Of a stretch of DNA of 61,048 bases, positions 26,879 through 35,309 are shown piece by piece. Where the stretch lies: positions 1 to 61,048 of the forward strand of contig JANXYO010000047.1 of assembly GCA_025356015.1 (NCBI GenBank), written 5' to 3'. The position numbers and the translations under genes were made by a program. A model generated the notes under the pieces. It had not been told where the DNA came from. It was given only the letters and a program-made list of their open reading frames with translations, and did no database searches. Within the stretch, counting starts at the first letter, position 1, and each line of letters starts with the position of its first letter. The DNA comes from Spirochaetaceae bacterium (GTDB lineage: Bacteria; Spirochaetota; Spirochaetia; Treponematales; Rectinemataceae).

Positions 26879-27775
26879 ATGACCAACATCAGGAAGAGCG
26901 CCCTGCCCAAGCCCCCGAGCCTCAGCGTCTTCATCCGCCACGACCTTAGCAACAGGATCGATTCGGGTGAGCTAGGGCCCGAGGACCTCTCCCTCCAGGT
27001 CCTCGCCTCGCACTACGCGGTGAGCTTCACTCCCCTCCGGAGGGCGATCAACGAGCTCCTGGAGATGGGCTATCTGACGAAGCTCGCCAACCGCCGCCTC
27101 CAGGTGAATCCCAGGAGGCGAGGGAAGGCCAAGCCAAGGATCAAGCCTCAAAGCCCGCCCACGCCCGGAGACTGGGACAAGGCCCTCCTCATGGAGGTGG
27201 TCGACGCGAGCCTTGGGCGGCGCCCGGCCTACCTGAGGGAAGACTCCCTCTCAAGGAAGCTCGAGGTGGGCAGATCGGTCATGCGCCAGGCCTTGAGCCG
27301 CTTCGCTGGGGCAGGCCTGATCGAGCACATCCCGCGCCACGGATGGTTCGTCCATCCGCTCGGGGTGGAGGACATGAGGGCCTACCTCGAGATCCGCGAA
27401 ATGCTCGAGATCAAGGCCTTGAGGCTCGCGAGGCCGAGCATCGAGATGGCCGACCTCAAACGCATTCGCAAGATCTGCGCGAAGGGAAAGAAGGGCGGGA
27501 AGCTGGACTCGAGCATCCACGACCACATCATCGACAGGTCGGGAAACCGGTACATCAGGCAGTTCTTCCAGCAGTACATCGCCCGCTACTACACCGAGCT
27601 TTTCTACATGGCAGCCCCGAAAACCAGGGTGGTCGGGGAGATGGCGAGGCAGCACCTCGGGATCATCGATGCCCTCCTCGCAGGACGCTGGGCACAGGCA
27701 GAGAAGCTCCTTGCCGAGCACATCTGGGCCCAGGCCGCTGTCCTCGTGAAGCTTCTCGATAAGAAGAAGCGCTAG
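26879..27775 (+). CDS. GntR/FadR-like regulator with two winged-helix domains
   Basis: A 298-residue protein. A first GntR-type winged helix spans about residues 15-78 (DLSNRIDSGELGPEDLSLQV, VSFTPLRRAINELLEMGYL). A second follows at about 98-165 (YLREDSLSRKLEVGRSVMRQ, AGAGLIEHIPRHGWFVHPL). The C-terminus from residue 165 is an FCD-like all-helical effector domain (LEIREMLEIKALRLARPSIE). Standard FadR-group proteins have only one such DNA-binding domain. It follows the sensor kinase by 8 bp and precedes an acetate-type transporter, so it may regulate carbon-acid use; the ligand is unknown. Confidence 0.85.
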   Translation: MTNIRKSALPKPPSLSVFIRHDLSNRIDSGELGPEDLSLQVLASHYAVSFTPLRRAINELLEMGYLTKLANRRLQVNPRRRGKAKPRIKPQSPPTPGDWDKALLMEVVDASLGRRPAYLREDSLSRKLEVGRSVMRQALSRFAGAGLIEHIPRHGWFVHPLGVEDMRAYLEIREMLEIKALRLARPSIEMADLKRIRKICAKGKKGGKLDSSIHDHIIDRSGNRYIRQFFQQYIARYYTELFYMAAPKTRVVGEMARQHLGIIDALLAGRWAQAEKLLAEHIWAQAAVLVKLLDKKKR

Positions 27776-27876
27776 CCGGAAGGCTTCGGGCAGGGCTGCA
27801 GAGCCGGGGGCGGCACTTGATCAGCTCCCCCCATCCATGCTTGTCTGTGGCCCACAAACCCCAAGCAAGGAAGTCG

Positions 27877-28509
27877 ATGACCATGTCAGATCCTCTGAAC
27901 CAGCCGCCGCACAAGACCTCGATACTCGTCGCGAATCCCTCGGCCATGGGCCTCTTCGGCCTCGCCATGGTCACCCTGGTCGCGAGCAGCCAAAAGCTCG
28001 GCCTCACCTCGGGCACCACCCTGGTCCTTCCCTGGGCCATCTTCCTGGGCGCCGGCCTCCAGCTCTACGCCTCGATCCTCGACGCCAAGCTCAACAACGC
28101 CTTCGGCGCCACGGCCTTCGGTGCCTATGCCTTCTTCTGGGTGGCGGTCGCCATGACCTGGATGATCCAGGGGGGGCTCTTCGGCGCCGAACTCGCCGCC
28201 AAGGCCGACATCCACCAGCTCGGCGTGGCCTTCCTCGGCTACCTCCTCTTCAGCCTCTTCATGACCATCGGGGCGATGACCACGACCAGGCTCCTCTTCG
28301 CCATCTTCGTCCTCATCGACTTCCTCTTCCTGGGCCTCTCACTCTCGGTCCTGGGCGTGGCTCCCGAGCCGAGCCACCTCATCGCGGCCTGGGCCGAGCT
28401 CGGCATCGCCCTCCTCTCCTTCTACGGCTCCGCGGCCGCGATCATCAACGGCCAGTTCGGCCGCGTGATCCTCCCCCTCGGAAGGCCCCTCGGCCCCGCA
28501 AGGAGCTAG
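27877..28509 (+). CDS. acetate/succinate transporter, GPR1/FUN34/YaaH family
   Basis: A 210-residue protein with six TM helices. ANPSAMGLFGLAMVTLV corresponds to the family motif NPxxxGL, and the last helix ends in LSFYGSAAAIINGQFGR, close to the YaaH C-terminus. Homologues such as SatP move acetate and succinate with protons. The ATG at 27877 has AAGGAA at good spacing; the longer frame from 27817 lacks a ribosome site. It follows the GntR-like gene by 101 bp. Confidence 0.9.
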   Translation: MTMSDPLNQPPHKTSILVANPSAMGLFGLAMVTLVASSQKLGLTSGTTLVLPWAIFLGAGLQLYASILDAKLNNAFGATAFGAYAFFWVAVAMTWMIQGGLFGAELAAKADIHQLGVAFLGYLLFSLFMTIGAMTTTRLLFAIFVLIDFLFLGLSLSVLGVAPEPSHLIAAWAELGIALLSFYGSAAAIINGQFGRVILPLGRPLGPARS

Positions 28510-28560
28510 TCCGCCCTCGCAGCGATACGCTAAGCTCGCCATCAAAGAGAGGGAGAAGCC

Positions 28561-29394
28561 ATGAACAAACCAGCGATGATCAAGCTCAATGACGGATTCT
28601 CGATCCCCCAGCTCGGCCTGGGCAGCTGGCAGGTCGAGCCCTCCATCACCGCCCGCGTCGTCCTGGAAGGGATCGCGGCCGGCTACCGCTCGATCGACAC
28701 GGCCGAGGGCTACAACAACGAGGAGGGAGTCGGCGAGGCGGTCCGCAAGGCCGGGGTCCCGCGTTCGGAGCTCTTCATCACGAGCAAGCTCTGGAACAGC
28801 GCCCACGCCCAGGCCCTCGCCCTGCGCAACTTCGAGGACACGATGCGCAAGCTCGGCCTCGAGGTGCTCGACCTCTTCCTCATCCACTGGCCCGTGCCCA
28901 GCCAGGGCAAGTACGTCGAGGCCTGGAAGACCCTCGTGGACCTGCGCAGGCAGGGGCGCATCAGATCGATCGGCGTCTCCAACTTCAACGCCGAGCACCT
29001 CGAGCGGATCATCGGCGAGACCGGGGTCGTGCCGGCAGTCAACCAGATCGAGCTCCACCCCATGTTCCAGCAGCTCGCCATCCGCGAGGTCCACAAGAAA
29101 CTCGGCATCGCGACCGAGAGCTGGAGCCCCCTGGGCTCGGGAAAGGACCTGGCCGACCCTGTGCTCGGGCAGATCGCCGCAAAACACGGCAAGAGCGTCG
29201 CCCAGGTGATCATCCGCTGGCACCTGCAGTCAGGCTTGATCGCCATACCCAAGACCGTCCACGCCGAGAGGATGCGCCAGAACATCGAGGTCTTCGGCTT
29301 CGAGCTGGATGGCGAGGACCTGGGGCGGATCGCCGCCCTTGACGATCCGACCGGCCGGCTCGGCCCCGATCCCGCGACCGCAGCCTTCATGTAG
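28561..29394 (+). CDS. aldo/keto reductase, DkgA-like
   Basis: A 277-residue NADPH-dependent reductase of normal length. The catalytic tetrad is visible: Asp and Tyr in IDTAEGYNNEEGVGEAV, Lys in FITSKLWN and His in FLIHWPVP. IGVSNFNAEHL and AIPKTVHAERMRQNI are family signatures, the latter binding the cofactor phosphate. DkgA-type enzymes reduce 2,5-diketo-D-gluconate and many aldehydes. A link to the sugar-acid locus 5 kb upstream is possible but unproven. GAGGGAG precedes the ATG. Confidence 0.93.
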   Translation: MNKPAMIKLNDGFSIPQLGLGSWQVEPSITARVVLEGIAAGYRSIDTAEGYNNEEGVGEAVRKAGVPRSELFITSKLWNSAHAQALALRNFEDTMRKLGLEVLDLFLIHWPVPSQGKYVEAWKTLVDLRRQGRIRSIGVSNFNAEHLERIIGETGVVPAVNQIELHPMFQQLAIREVHKKLGIATESWSPLGSGKDLADPVLGQIAAKHGKSVAQVIIRWHLQSGLIAIPKTVHAERMRQNIEVFGFELDGEDLGRIAALDDPTGRLGPDPATAAFM

Positions 29395-29472
29395 GACCTC
29401 AAACCGGGACGCGGCCTTCACCCTGGATGCCGCGGCCCTCTTCCCTCCCGCCCCGACTTGCCTTGCGCCGCC

Positions 29473-29499
29473 TTGCCCCGCCCCCGGAAAAGTTATAAT
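29473..29499 (+). promoter_or_regulatory. promoter of the binding-lipoprotein/kinase pair
   Basis: A perfect TATAAT (29494-29499) sits in a short AT-rich patch 36 nt before the start codon. The best upstream hexamer, TTGCCC at 29473-29478, is only 15 bp away, so the promoter may depend on an activator. Confidence 0.5.
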
Positions 29500-29534
29500 T
29501 ATTATTAACCCCCCGATGTGCTAGACTTGAGGTC

Positions 29535-30650
29535 ATGGACTCCCTCAAGAGCCAGAAAAACCTGCCCTTATTCGCGATCGCCCTCATCATGGCGGCCTTT
29601 GCCATGGGCACGGCCTGCGTCAGCCGCCAGCCCATAGTCCTGGGCCTCGCCGGGAGCTTCTCGGGCAGGGACTCGGCGTTGGGCATCTCGGGGCGCAACG
29701 CGGCCGAGCTCTTCGTGCGGCAGCTCAACCAGGCCGGGGGCCTGGGCCACAGGATGGTCGTGCTCCAGACGAGGGACTTCGCGAGCGACGAATCGAAAAC
29801 CGTCGGCGCCGACAGGGAACTCCTCGACCTCGGTGCCGTCGCGATAGTGGGGCATTTCACCAGCGCCTCGGCCGTGGCCGCCCTCGATTTCGCCAACCGG
29901 GAGCGCATCGTCCTCGTGTGCCCCACAGCGAGCGCTGCGAGCCTCGGGGGGAAGAGGGATTTCCTGTTCAGGACCATCATGAGCTCGGTGGGGGATGCCA
30001 TCGCCATCGCAGCCGACTTGGCTGCGACCGGCCGGAAGCGACTCCTCGTCATCGAGGCGAGGGAGAACAAGCCCTACGCCGAGACCTATACCCAGTCCCT
30101 CGCCAAGTCGGTCCAGCTGGTCGACGATATCGGCTTCGATGCCCTGGCCGACATCGATTACGGGCGGATCGCCAGGGCCCGGGCAGACGCGATCCTCATC
30201 ATCGCCAACCCCATCGACACGGGCAGCATCGCCCAGGAACTCAGGCTCCACAAGGTAGCCGAGCCCCTGTACCTGAGCGGCTTCGCGACTACCAACAGCG
30301 CCGACCTCCTGGCCAGCGGAGGAGAGGCACTGGAGGGCGCCTGGTTCGTCCACCAGATGGTCGAGTCCCAGCCTGCCCTCGGCCCCCTGATCGAGAGCTA
30401 TCGATCGGTCTATGGGGTGGCCCCGGATTCGGCGGCGATAGAGACCTGGGACGCGATGTGCCTCGTCAAGATCGTCCTCGAGGCCGGAGGCCTGGACAGG
30501 AGGAGCTTCTACGAGCGCATCTGCAAGGTCCGCAGCTTCCAGGGCTCGGCCGACCTGATCTCCCTGGACGATTTCGGTGACGCGACGCGACCCCTCTACA
30601 TCTTCCAGATACGGGATGGGAAGATCCAGTTCTCGGGTCGGACCGGATGA
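29535..30650 (+). CDS. periplasmic ligand-binding lipoprotein (Leu/Ile/Val-binding type)
   Basis: A 371-residue protein with a lipobox ending GTAC (Cys28) and a type 1 periplasmic-binding fold of the branched-chain amino-acid class (IVLGLAGSFSGRDSALGI, AVAIVGHFTSASAVAALDFA, LSGFATTNSADLL). No ABC permease or ATPase adjoins it. Instead its stop overlaps the start of a membrane histidine kinase (ATGA), so it probably delivers ligand to that sensor rather than to a transporter, as LuxP does for LuxQ. That role is inferred from the coupling. Confidence 0.88.
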   Translation: MDSLKSQKNLPLFAIALIMAAFAMGTACVSRQPIVLGLAGSFSGRDSALGISGRNAAELFVRQLNQAGGLGHRMVVLQTRDFASDESKTVGADRELLDLGAVAIVGHFTSASAVAALDFANRERIVLVCPTASAASLGGKRDFLFRTIMSSVGDAIAIAADLAATGRKRLLVIEARENKPYAETYTQSLAKSVQLVDDIGFDALADIDYGRIARARADAILIIANPIDTGSIAQELRLHKVAEPLYLSGFATTNSADLLASGGEALEGAWFVHQMVESQPALGPLIESYRSVYGVAPDSAAIETWDAMCLVKIVLEAGGLDRRSFYERICKVRSFQGSADLISLDDFGDATRPLYIFQIRDGKIQFSGRTG

Positions 30651-32290
30651 GGAAGAGGCTGTCGGCAGGGCTCTCCCTGAACCTCTTCCTCGTCGGCTCG
30701 GTCATCGTCTCGGGAGTCCTCGCCCTCGTCGCGATGACCTGGCAGACGGGGAGCGCGGTGCGCCAGCACCTGAGCGAGGAGCTCGGCGACCAAAGCAAGT
30801 CCCTGGCCCGCTCCGTGGCGAGGAACACGAGCTTCTTCCTCGAGAGCCATTTCGGCGCCCTTGCCGCGCTCGCGGCCGAGCCCGACGAGCGGTCCCTCGG
30901 GACCCTCGCTTCGGCCTTCCCCGCCTTCTCTACCCTCCTGGTCGTCGATTCGACGGGCAAGGTCAGGCTCAGCCACGGGGGGGACAACGAGGAGGGCTAC
31001 GATGTCTCGCGCCGTGAGTACTATCTCGGACCGGTGAAGAGCGGCCAGAGCTATCTGTCCGACTCATCGATCTCCCGGCGGAGCTACCACCCAACCGTGT
31101 ACCTTTCGCAGCGGGTACCGCAGGGAATTGTGGCGGGCGAGCTCGACCTGCAGTCCCTCTCGGTCTACATCGCCCAACTTGCTCTCAAGAGCGAGGACCT
31201 TGCCGCGATAGCCGACGGCAGGGGCACCCTCGTCGCCCACAGCGATGGCAGCCGGGTCGAGAGGAGCGAGAACCTCGCCTGGCCGCCCGAGCTCAAGGCT
31301 GCCATGTTCAGGGAGGATTCGGCCCCGAAGGAGATGGATTTCGAGGGCCAGAGGGTCCTGCTCTCGGCCGCCCCCGTCCCCGGCACGCGTTGGATGGCCA
31401 TTGTCGCGATACCAACGGCCGAAGGGGAGCATTCCGTCAGCCGGCTCCGCTATTCCCTCCTGTTCGCGATGAGCCTGATAATCGCCCTCATCCTGGGCAC
31501 CTCGATTGTCGGCCTCTTCTACCTCGCCAGCGAGTTTCGCGGCTTCGCGGCGCGCATGCACGCGATCGCCTCGGGCGACTATGAGCTCCTCCCCCACGAG
31601 CCCGTCTTCAGCGAGTTCCGGAGCCTCGCCCGGGATTTCGAGCACATGGCCCAGAAGGTAAAGACCAGGGAGACTGGTCTGTCGGAGAGCCTCGAGCACA
31701 AGGAGGCATTGATACAGGAAGTGCACCACCGGGTGAAGAACAACATGCAGATGGTCGTGAGCCTGCTCTCGCTGGGTCAGCAGCAGATCGATGACCCCCT
31801 CGCGAGGGTCCACTTCGAGAGGGCGATCGGCAGGATCGACGCCATGGCCACGGTCCACGAGATGCTCTACTACTCGGGAAACCTCGCCAGGCTGCGCTTC
31901 GACGACTACCTGCGCAGCCTCGCCCTCGCCCTCGTGGACCCATCCTGCCTGCGCATCGAATCCGAGGTCCTCGTCCTCGACATGGACAGGGCCATACCCG
32001 GGGGTCTCATCGCGAACGAGCTCATCACCAACGCCATCAAGCACTCGGGGAAGGACAGGGCCGTCGAGATCAGGCTCTGCCTCGCCATCGAGGGCAGACC
32101 AGAGGAGGGCATGGCGATGGCGAGGCTCGAGGTAGCCGACAACGGCCGCGGCTTCGAGGAAGGTCTCGATCCCGAGCACTCAGGCACCCTTGGCCTAAGG
32201 CTCGTCCTGTCCCTCATCCAGCAGCTCCGTGGCAGCTGGGAGCTCTCGAACGACTGCGGCGCGCACTGGACCATCCGCTTCCCCCTCTAG
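30647..32290 (+). CDS. membrane sensor kinase, HisKA_2 family
   Basis: A 547-residue protein: TM1 (about 10-32), a large extracytoplasmic Cache-like sensor (35-265, with YDVSRREYYLGPVKSGQSYL), TM2 (about 270-295), a HAMP-like linker, then the HisKA_2 motif IQEVHHRVKNNMQMVVSLLS with the phospho-acceptor His in HHRVKNN. The HATPase has GLIANELITNAIKHS and EVADNGRGF. HisKA_2 kinases usually signal to response regulators with output domains encoded elsewhere; none is nearby. Coupled to the upstream binding lipoprotein. Confidence 0.92.
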   Translation: MRKRLSAGLSLNLFLVGSVIVSGVLALVAMTWQTGSAVRQHLSEELGDQSKSLARSVARNTSFFLESHFGALAALAAEPDERSLGTLASAFPAFSTLLVVDSTGKVRLSHGGDNEEGYDVSRREYYLGPVKSGQSYLSDSSISRRSYHPTVYLSQRVPQGIVAGELDLQSLSVYIAQLALKSEDLAAIADGRGTLVAHSDGSRVERSENLAWPPELKAAMFREDSAPKEMDFEGQRVLLSAAPVPGTRWMAIVAIPTAEGEHSVSRLRYSLLFAMSLIIALILGTSIVGLFYLASEFRGFAARMHAIASGDYELLPHEPVFSEFRSLARDFEHMAQKVKTRETGLSESLEHKEALIQEVHHRVKNNMQMVVSLLSLGQQQIDDPLARVHFERAIGRIDAMATVHEMLYYSGNLARLRFDDYLRSLALALVDPSCLRIESEVLVLDMDRAIPGGLIANELITNAIKHSGKDRAVEIRLCLAIEGRPEEGMAMARLEVADNGRGFEEGLDPEHSGTLGLRLVLSLIQQLRGSWELSNDCGAHWTIRFPL

Positions 32291-32296
32291 GCGGGT

Positions 32297-32914
32297 TCAC
32301 TTCTTTTTCGGCTTCTTGGGCTTGCCAAGGTTCTCCTCGACCCTGAACCTCACGATCCGCATGATGAGCTCGGCGGGCAGCTCCTGGTCGAGCGGGAACT
32401 GGATCGAGCCCTTGCCAACCTTGTAGCCCTTGAGCTCCTCCTGGAAGCTCGTGAGGACATGGGGCAGGGGATAAAGGCCGATGTGGTGGGTGAAGGCGCC
32501 GAAATAGACGAGGTTGCCGTTGAGGTAGAAGGTGGGCATATGATAGCTGATCCTCTCGCTCGCCTCGGGGGCGGCGGAGCGGATCAGCTCCCTCATCTTC
32601 CTGAGGGCCTCCTGGGTGGCCCTGGGATAGGAAAGGATGTACTGGTCGACCGTGGCGTGGCCGGCCTTGGCCCGAGACGCCTCGGCCTTCCCGGTCCCCT
32701 TCGCCGTCTTCGCCACCTTCTCGGGCTTGAAGACGAGTCCGGCCTCTTTCATGGCCAGCTCGATCCGCTTCATGGCATTGGGTCCGATGCCGTGGAGGCC
32801 CTCGATCTCCGCGCGGCTGTGCTTGGCGATATCCCCGAGCCTCATGATGCCAAGGGACTCAAGGGCCCTTCGCGCGGGGCTGGCCAACAGGGCGAGAAGT
32901 CCGGCGATGTCCAT
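32297..32914 (-). CDS. helix-hairpin-helix plus DUF1801 fusion protein
   Basis: About 205 residues. The first 60 resemble the helix-hairpin-helix of the RNA polymerase alpha C-terminal domain (LESLGIMRLGDIAKHSRAEI, GLHGIGPNAMKRIELAM). After a Lys/Ala linker comes a DUF1801 domain (RELIRSAAPEASERISYHMP, FYLNGNLVYFGAFTHHIGLY, KGSIQFPLDQELP). Two ATGs are close: at 32920 GGAGGT touches the codon, while ATG 32914 has GGAGG seven bases away, so 32914 is chosen. DUF1801 proteins are small and cytoplasmic, of unknown function. Converges on the kinase gene. Confidence 0.85.
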   Translation of the reverse strand: MDIAGLLALLASPARRALESLGIMRLGDIAKHSRAEIEGLHGIGPNAMKRIELAMKEAGLVFKPEKVAKTAKGTGKAEASRAKAGHATVDQYILSYPRATQEALRKMRELIRSAAPEASERISYHMPTFYLNGNLVYFGAFTHHIGLYPLPHVLTSFQEELKGYKVGKGSIQFPLDQELPAELIMRIVRFRVEENLGKPKKPKKK

Positions 32915-32951
32915 GTCCATACCTCCTGGGGGAATCAGCGATTTTCTTCGC

Positions 32952-33929
32952 TCACTCACGCCTCCCTGGCCTCTTCCTCGAGGGCAGGAGGGAAAGGAGC
33001 CAGCCCAGGATGGGGCGAGCTCCCCTGCCAACGCCTGTCCCCGCCCCGTCCCTCCCTGCCCGAGCCGGGGACTCGCCTTCCCTATCCTTTGCCGGGAGGA
33101 TGTTCGCGCGGATGAAGAGGTGGTCTGAAGGGAGCAGGGCGCGCTGGGCCCGGTTCAGGGGGATAGCCCCCTCGATCACGCCGGCGTCAAGGACCTCGAT
33201 GTCCTCGCTGCAGAAGATGTAGTCGAGCTGGGCGAAGTTGGGCTTGGGCGAGAAGTGGTAGTGGGTGCGGCGCTTCTCGACCGGTATCCCGACAGCCTCG
33301 AGGACGTCGATGAAGGGCAGCTCGAGGAAGGGCGAGTACTCGAACTGGTGCTCGCCTCGTATCAGGATGCCGTTGAAGTCGCCCATCACGACACAGTTGC
33401 GCGTGCGCACGAGGGAGCGCAGGCGCTCAACCTCCCTGATGCGCTGCTCGAGGCCCCGGTCGGGGCCGTACTGGGACTTCAGGTGGACCACGAAGACGGC
33501 CAGCCCCCCGCCCTCGCTGCCCAGGTCGAGGCGGAGGAGGTTCCTCGAGAAGGAACCGCTCATATTGCTGGCCCTGCACCCGGGGAAGCGGCCTTTCTTC
33601 ACCAGGGCCCCCACGAAGATGCCGCGCCTCGAGTTCTCTTCGTGCAGGAAGCAGTCGTAGCCCCCTTCCAGATAGAGGCGGTTGAAGGCCTCGAGGGTCT
33701 CCATGCCCCCCACCTCGCAGAGGCCCACGAGGTCGAAGTCGCGCTCGAGGATTGTGGCGGCTATCTCCGCGATCTTATCCCGTTCCTTGTTGGGGTTGAA
33801 GATCGAGGGGTTCATCGCGAGGTACTCGTGGCCTTCGAGAGCCTCGAGCTCCTCGCGCCCCAGGCCGGGGTCCAGGAGGAGGTAAAAGTTCTCGGCGTTG
33901 AAGGAGGCGATGCTCAAGGAACGGTTCAC
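32952..33929 (-). CDS. endonuclease/exonuclease/phosphatase family protein
   Basis: A 325-residue protein. LSIASFNAENFY, LVGLCEVGGMETLEAF (metal Glu), FVVHLKSQYG, CVVMGDFNG (catalytic Asp/Asn) and LPSDHLFIRANI (final Asp-His) follow the DNase I/exonuclease III-like order, so the catalytic set is complete. The substrate could be nucleic acid, a phosphoinositide-like headgroup or other phosphoester. There is no signal peptide. Start is a GTG at 33929 with a weak ribosome site. The C-terminal 50 residues are basic and Pro/Gly-rich. Confidence 0.88.
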   Translation of the reverse strand: MNRSLSIASFNAENFYLLLDPGLGREELEALEGHEYLAMNPSIFNPNKERDKIAEIAATILERDFDLVGLCEVGGMETLEAFNRLYLEGGYDCFLHEENSRRGIFVGALVKKGRFPGCRASNMSGSFSRNLLRLDLGSEGGGLAVFVVHLKSQYGPDRGLEQRIREVERLRSLVRTRNCVVMGDFNGILIRGEHQFEYSPFLELPFIDVLEAVGIPVEKRRTHYHFSPKPNFAQLDYIFCSEDIEVLDAGVIEGAIPLNRAQRALLPSDHLFIRANILPAKDREGESPARAGRDGAGTGVGRGARPILGWLLSLLPSRKRPGRRE

Positions 33930-33938
33930 GGCTCAACT

Positions 33939-34349
33939 CTAGCCGAGGGGAGATGGTTCAGGAAGGGGCTGGGTTCCGCTAAGACTCATCCAGGCCACCC
34001 TGCTCATGCCCATCTTGTTCTCCTTTACCCATGCGCCGTTCTTCTCGAAGCCCTTCTCGAGGTATTCGACGAATTCCATGCCGAGGGCCCTGAGCACCCT
34101 CTCACTCGCGATGTTCCAGAGCGCGTACTGGGCGACGATCGAAACGGCCTCGAGCCTCTCGAAGCCGAAGTCCAGGACGGCCCGGGCGGCCTCCTTCATG
34201 TAGCCCCTTCCTTGGAGGGCTGGGTGGGTCCAGTAGCCGATGTCCCAGACCTTCTCCACATCTGTCTTGCGGATCGAGATGATGCCGACCCGCTGCTCGA
34301 GCTCCCTGTCCACCATGATGAAGGAGTAGTGGCTGCCCTTGATCCCAAG
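33939..34349 (-). pseudogene. 5'-truncated GNAT acetyltransferase (RimJ/RimL type)
   Basis: The readable part starts LGIKGSHYSFIMVDRE and continues with GIISIRKTDVEKVWDIGYW, the CoA-binding loop HPALQGRGYMKEAARAVLDF and NIASERVLRALGMEFVE. That is the C-terminal two-thirds of a RimJ-like acetyltransferase; about the first 55 residues are missing. Directly upstream in the same frame is the TAG stop of the DUF3795 gene, so the 5' part was probably lost in a deletion that fused the two. An internal ATG at 34316 could start a 125-residue product, but it would lack the first strands of the fold. Confidence 0.7.
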
Positions 34350-34781
34350 CTAGAGCCTCGGGCCCTTCCCTATCTCCATCTTTCCCTTGAAGTATTTCGC
34401 CTCGATTGCCCCAGACTCCTCGACAAAGCGCTCAAGGCCCCTCGCCCTGATCGAGCAGAGGTTGAAGACCTTCAGGTTGTGCGGCAGGACCTGGGCCCGG
34501 TCCGAAGCGGGATTGAGCTTGCCGCAGGGGAAGTCCCCGCACTCGTGGCAGAAGCGCACGCCCTTGTCCGCCACGCCCTGGTAGGTTGCGCACTGTTCGC
34601 CAATGACGGGGCAGTGGCCCTCGGCCTTCCTGCAGCCGGGACAGGGCAGCTTCTCCTCGGGGATCCCCCGCTTCTTGAGGGCCTCGAAGAAGTCCCTGTT
34701 GTCCCCGGCCAGGTAGAGATTGCAGTTCCCGCAGTCGATGCCGCAGGCCGCCACCATGGCAAGTCTGTCCTCGGGTTTCAT
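34350..34781 (-). CDS. DUF3795 cysteine-rich protein
   Basis: A 143-residue cytoplasmic protein with a Cys pattern typical of DUF3795: ACGIDCGNCNLYL, LPCPGCRKAEGHCP, EQCATY and CHECGDFPCGKL, likely binding zinc or an iron-sulfur cluster. The ATG at 34781 has AAGGAGG upstream. The same frame stays open far upstream, but that sequence has no family resemblance and lies opposite two plus-strand genes. Its stop is the junction with the truncated acetyltransferase. Function unknown. Confidence 0.88.
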   Translation of the reverse strand: MKPEDRLAMVAACGIDCGNCNLYLAGDNRDFFEALKKRGIPEEKLPCPGCRKAEGHCPVIGEQCATYQGVADKGVRFCHECGDFPCGKLNPASDRAQVLPHNLKVFNLCSIRARGLERFVEESGAIEAKYFKGKMEIGKGPRL

Positions 34782-34904
34782 CCCGCCTCCTTTTTTCGAT
34801 CCCGCGCGTCCAGAGATACTAGCACCAGCCCGCCCTAGGGCGCCACCGCGAGGCCGTTGACCCGGGGCCGCTAAAGCCCGTATCGTCGGATCAAGGGGGA
34901 CACA

Positions 34905-35258
34905 ATGAAACTGGCGGTGCTGGTAGGAAGCGGCAGGAAGATCGGCCTTCTCACCCTGCCCTTCCTGGCGATCGGGCTCTACCTCAACCTCAGCTACCCA
35001 TCCTTCTTCGCGGTCGGGGGACCACATCGCGCCCTCGTGGCGGTGTCGCTCATCCTCCTTGTTCCCGGCATCGTGGCATGGGCCTGGTCGGTATTCCTCA
35101 TCCTCACCCGGATACCCCGGTGGCTCGGCCTGGTGATCGGGGCTGTCGTCTATGTGGGCTCGAGACTTTTCTCGCCCGAGGAGGAGGCGATCCTGGCGAG
35201 GGTCTTCGGCAGCCGCTGGAGTGACTACGAGAAAGGCGTGAGGATACCCTGGCTCTGA
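34905..35258 (+). pseudogene. isoprenylcysteine-methyltransferase-like membrane protein lacking its core
   Basis: A 117-residue frame. The first 70 residues (GRKIGLLTLPFLAIGLYLNL, LVPGIVAWAWSVFLILTRIP) and the last 45 (VVYVGSRLFSPEEEAILARV, DYEKGVRIPWL) match the two ends of the PEMT/ICMT-like methyltransferase family. Its central block, the Gly-Pro-Tyr to Arg/Lys-His-Pro-x-Tyr SAM-binding segment of about 33 residues, should lie after LTRIPR and is absent. The frame is kept, so a stub protein may be made but could not bind SAM in the usual way. A Shine-Dalgarno-like GGGGGA precedes the ATG. Confidence 0.6.
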
Positions 35259-35309
35259 GGCCAGGATCCCCCTGCCACCATTCAAAAGGATCGAAAAGGA
35301 GAGAAGAGC

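Noticed and set aside
33255-34838. 527-codon plus-strand frame opposite the EEP and GNAT genes
   Set aside because: Composition is that of an antisense shadow; no motif, no Shine-Dalgarno sequence, and the minus strand carries recognisable enzymes.
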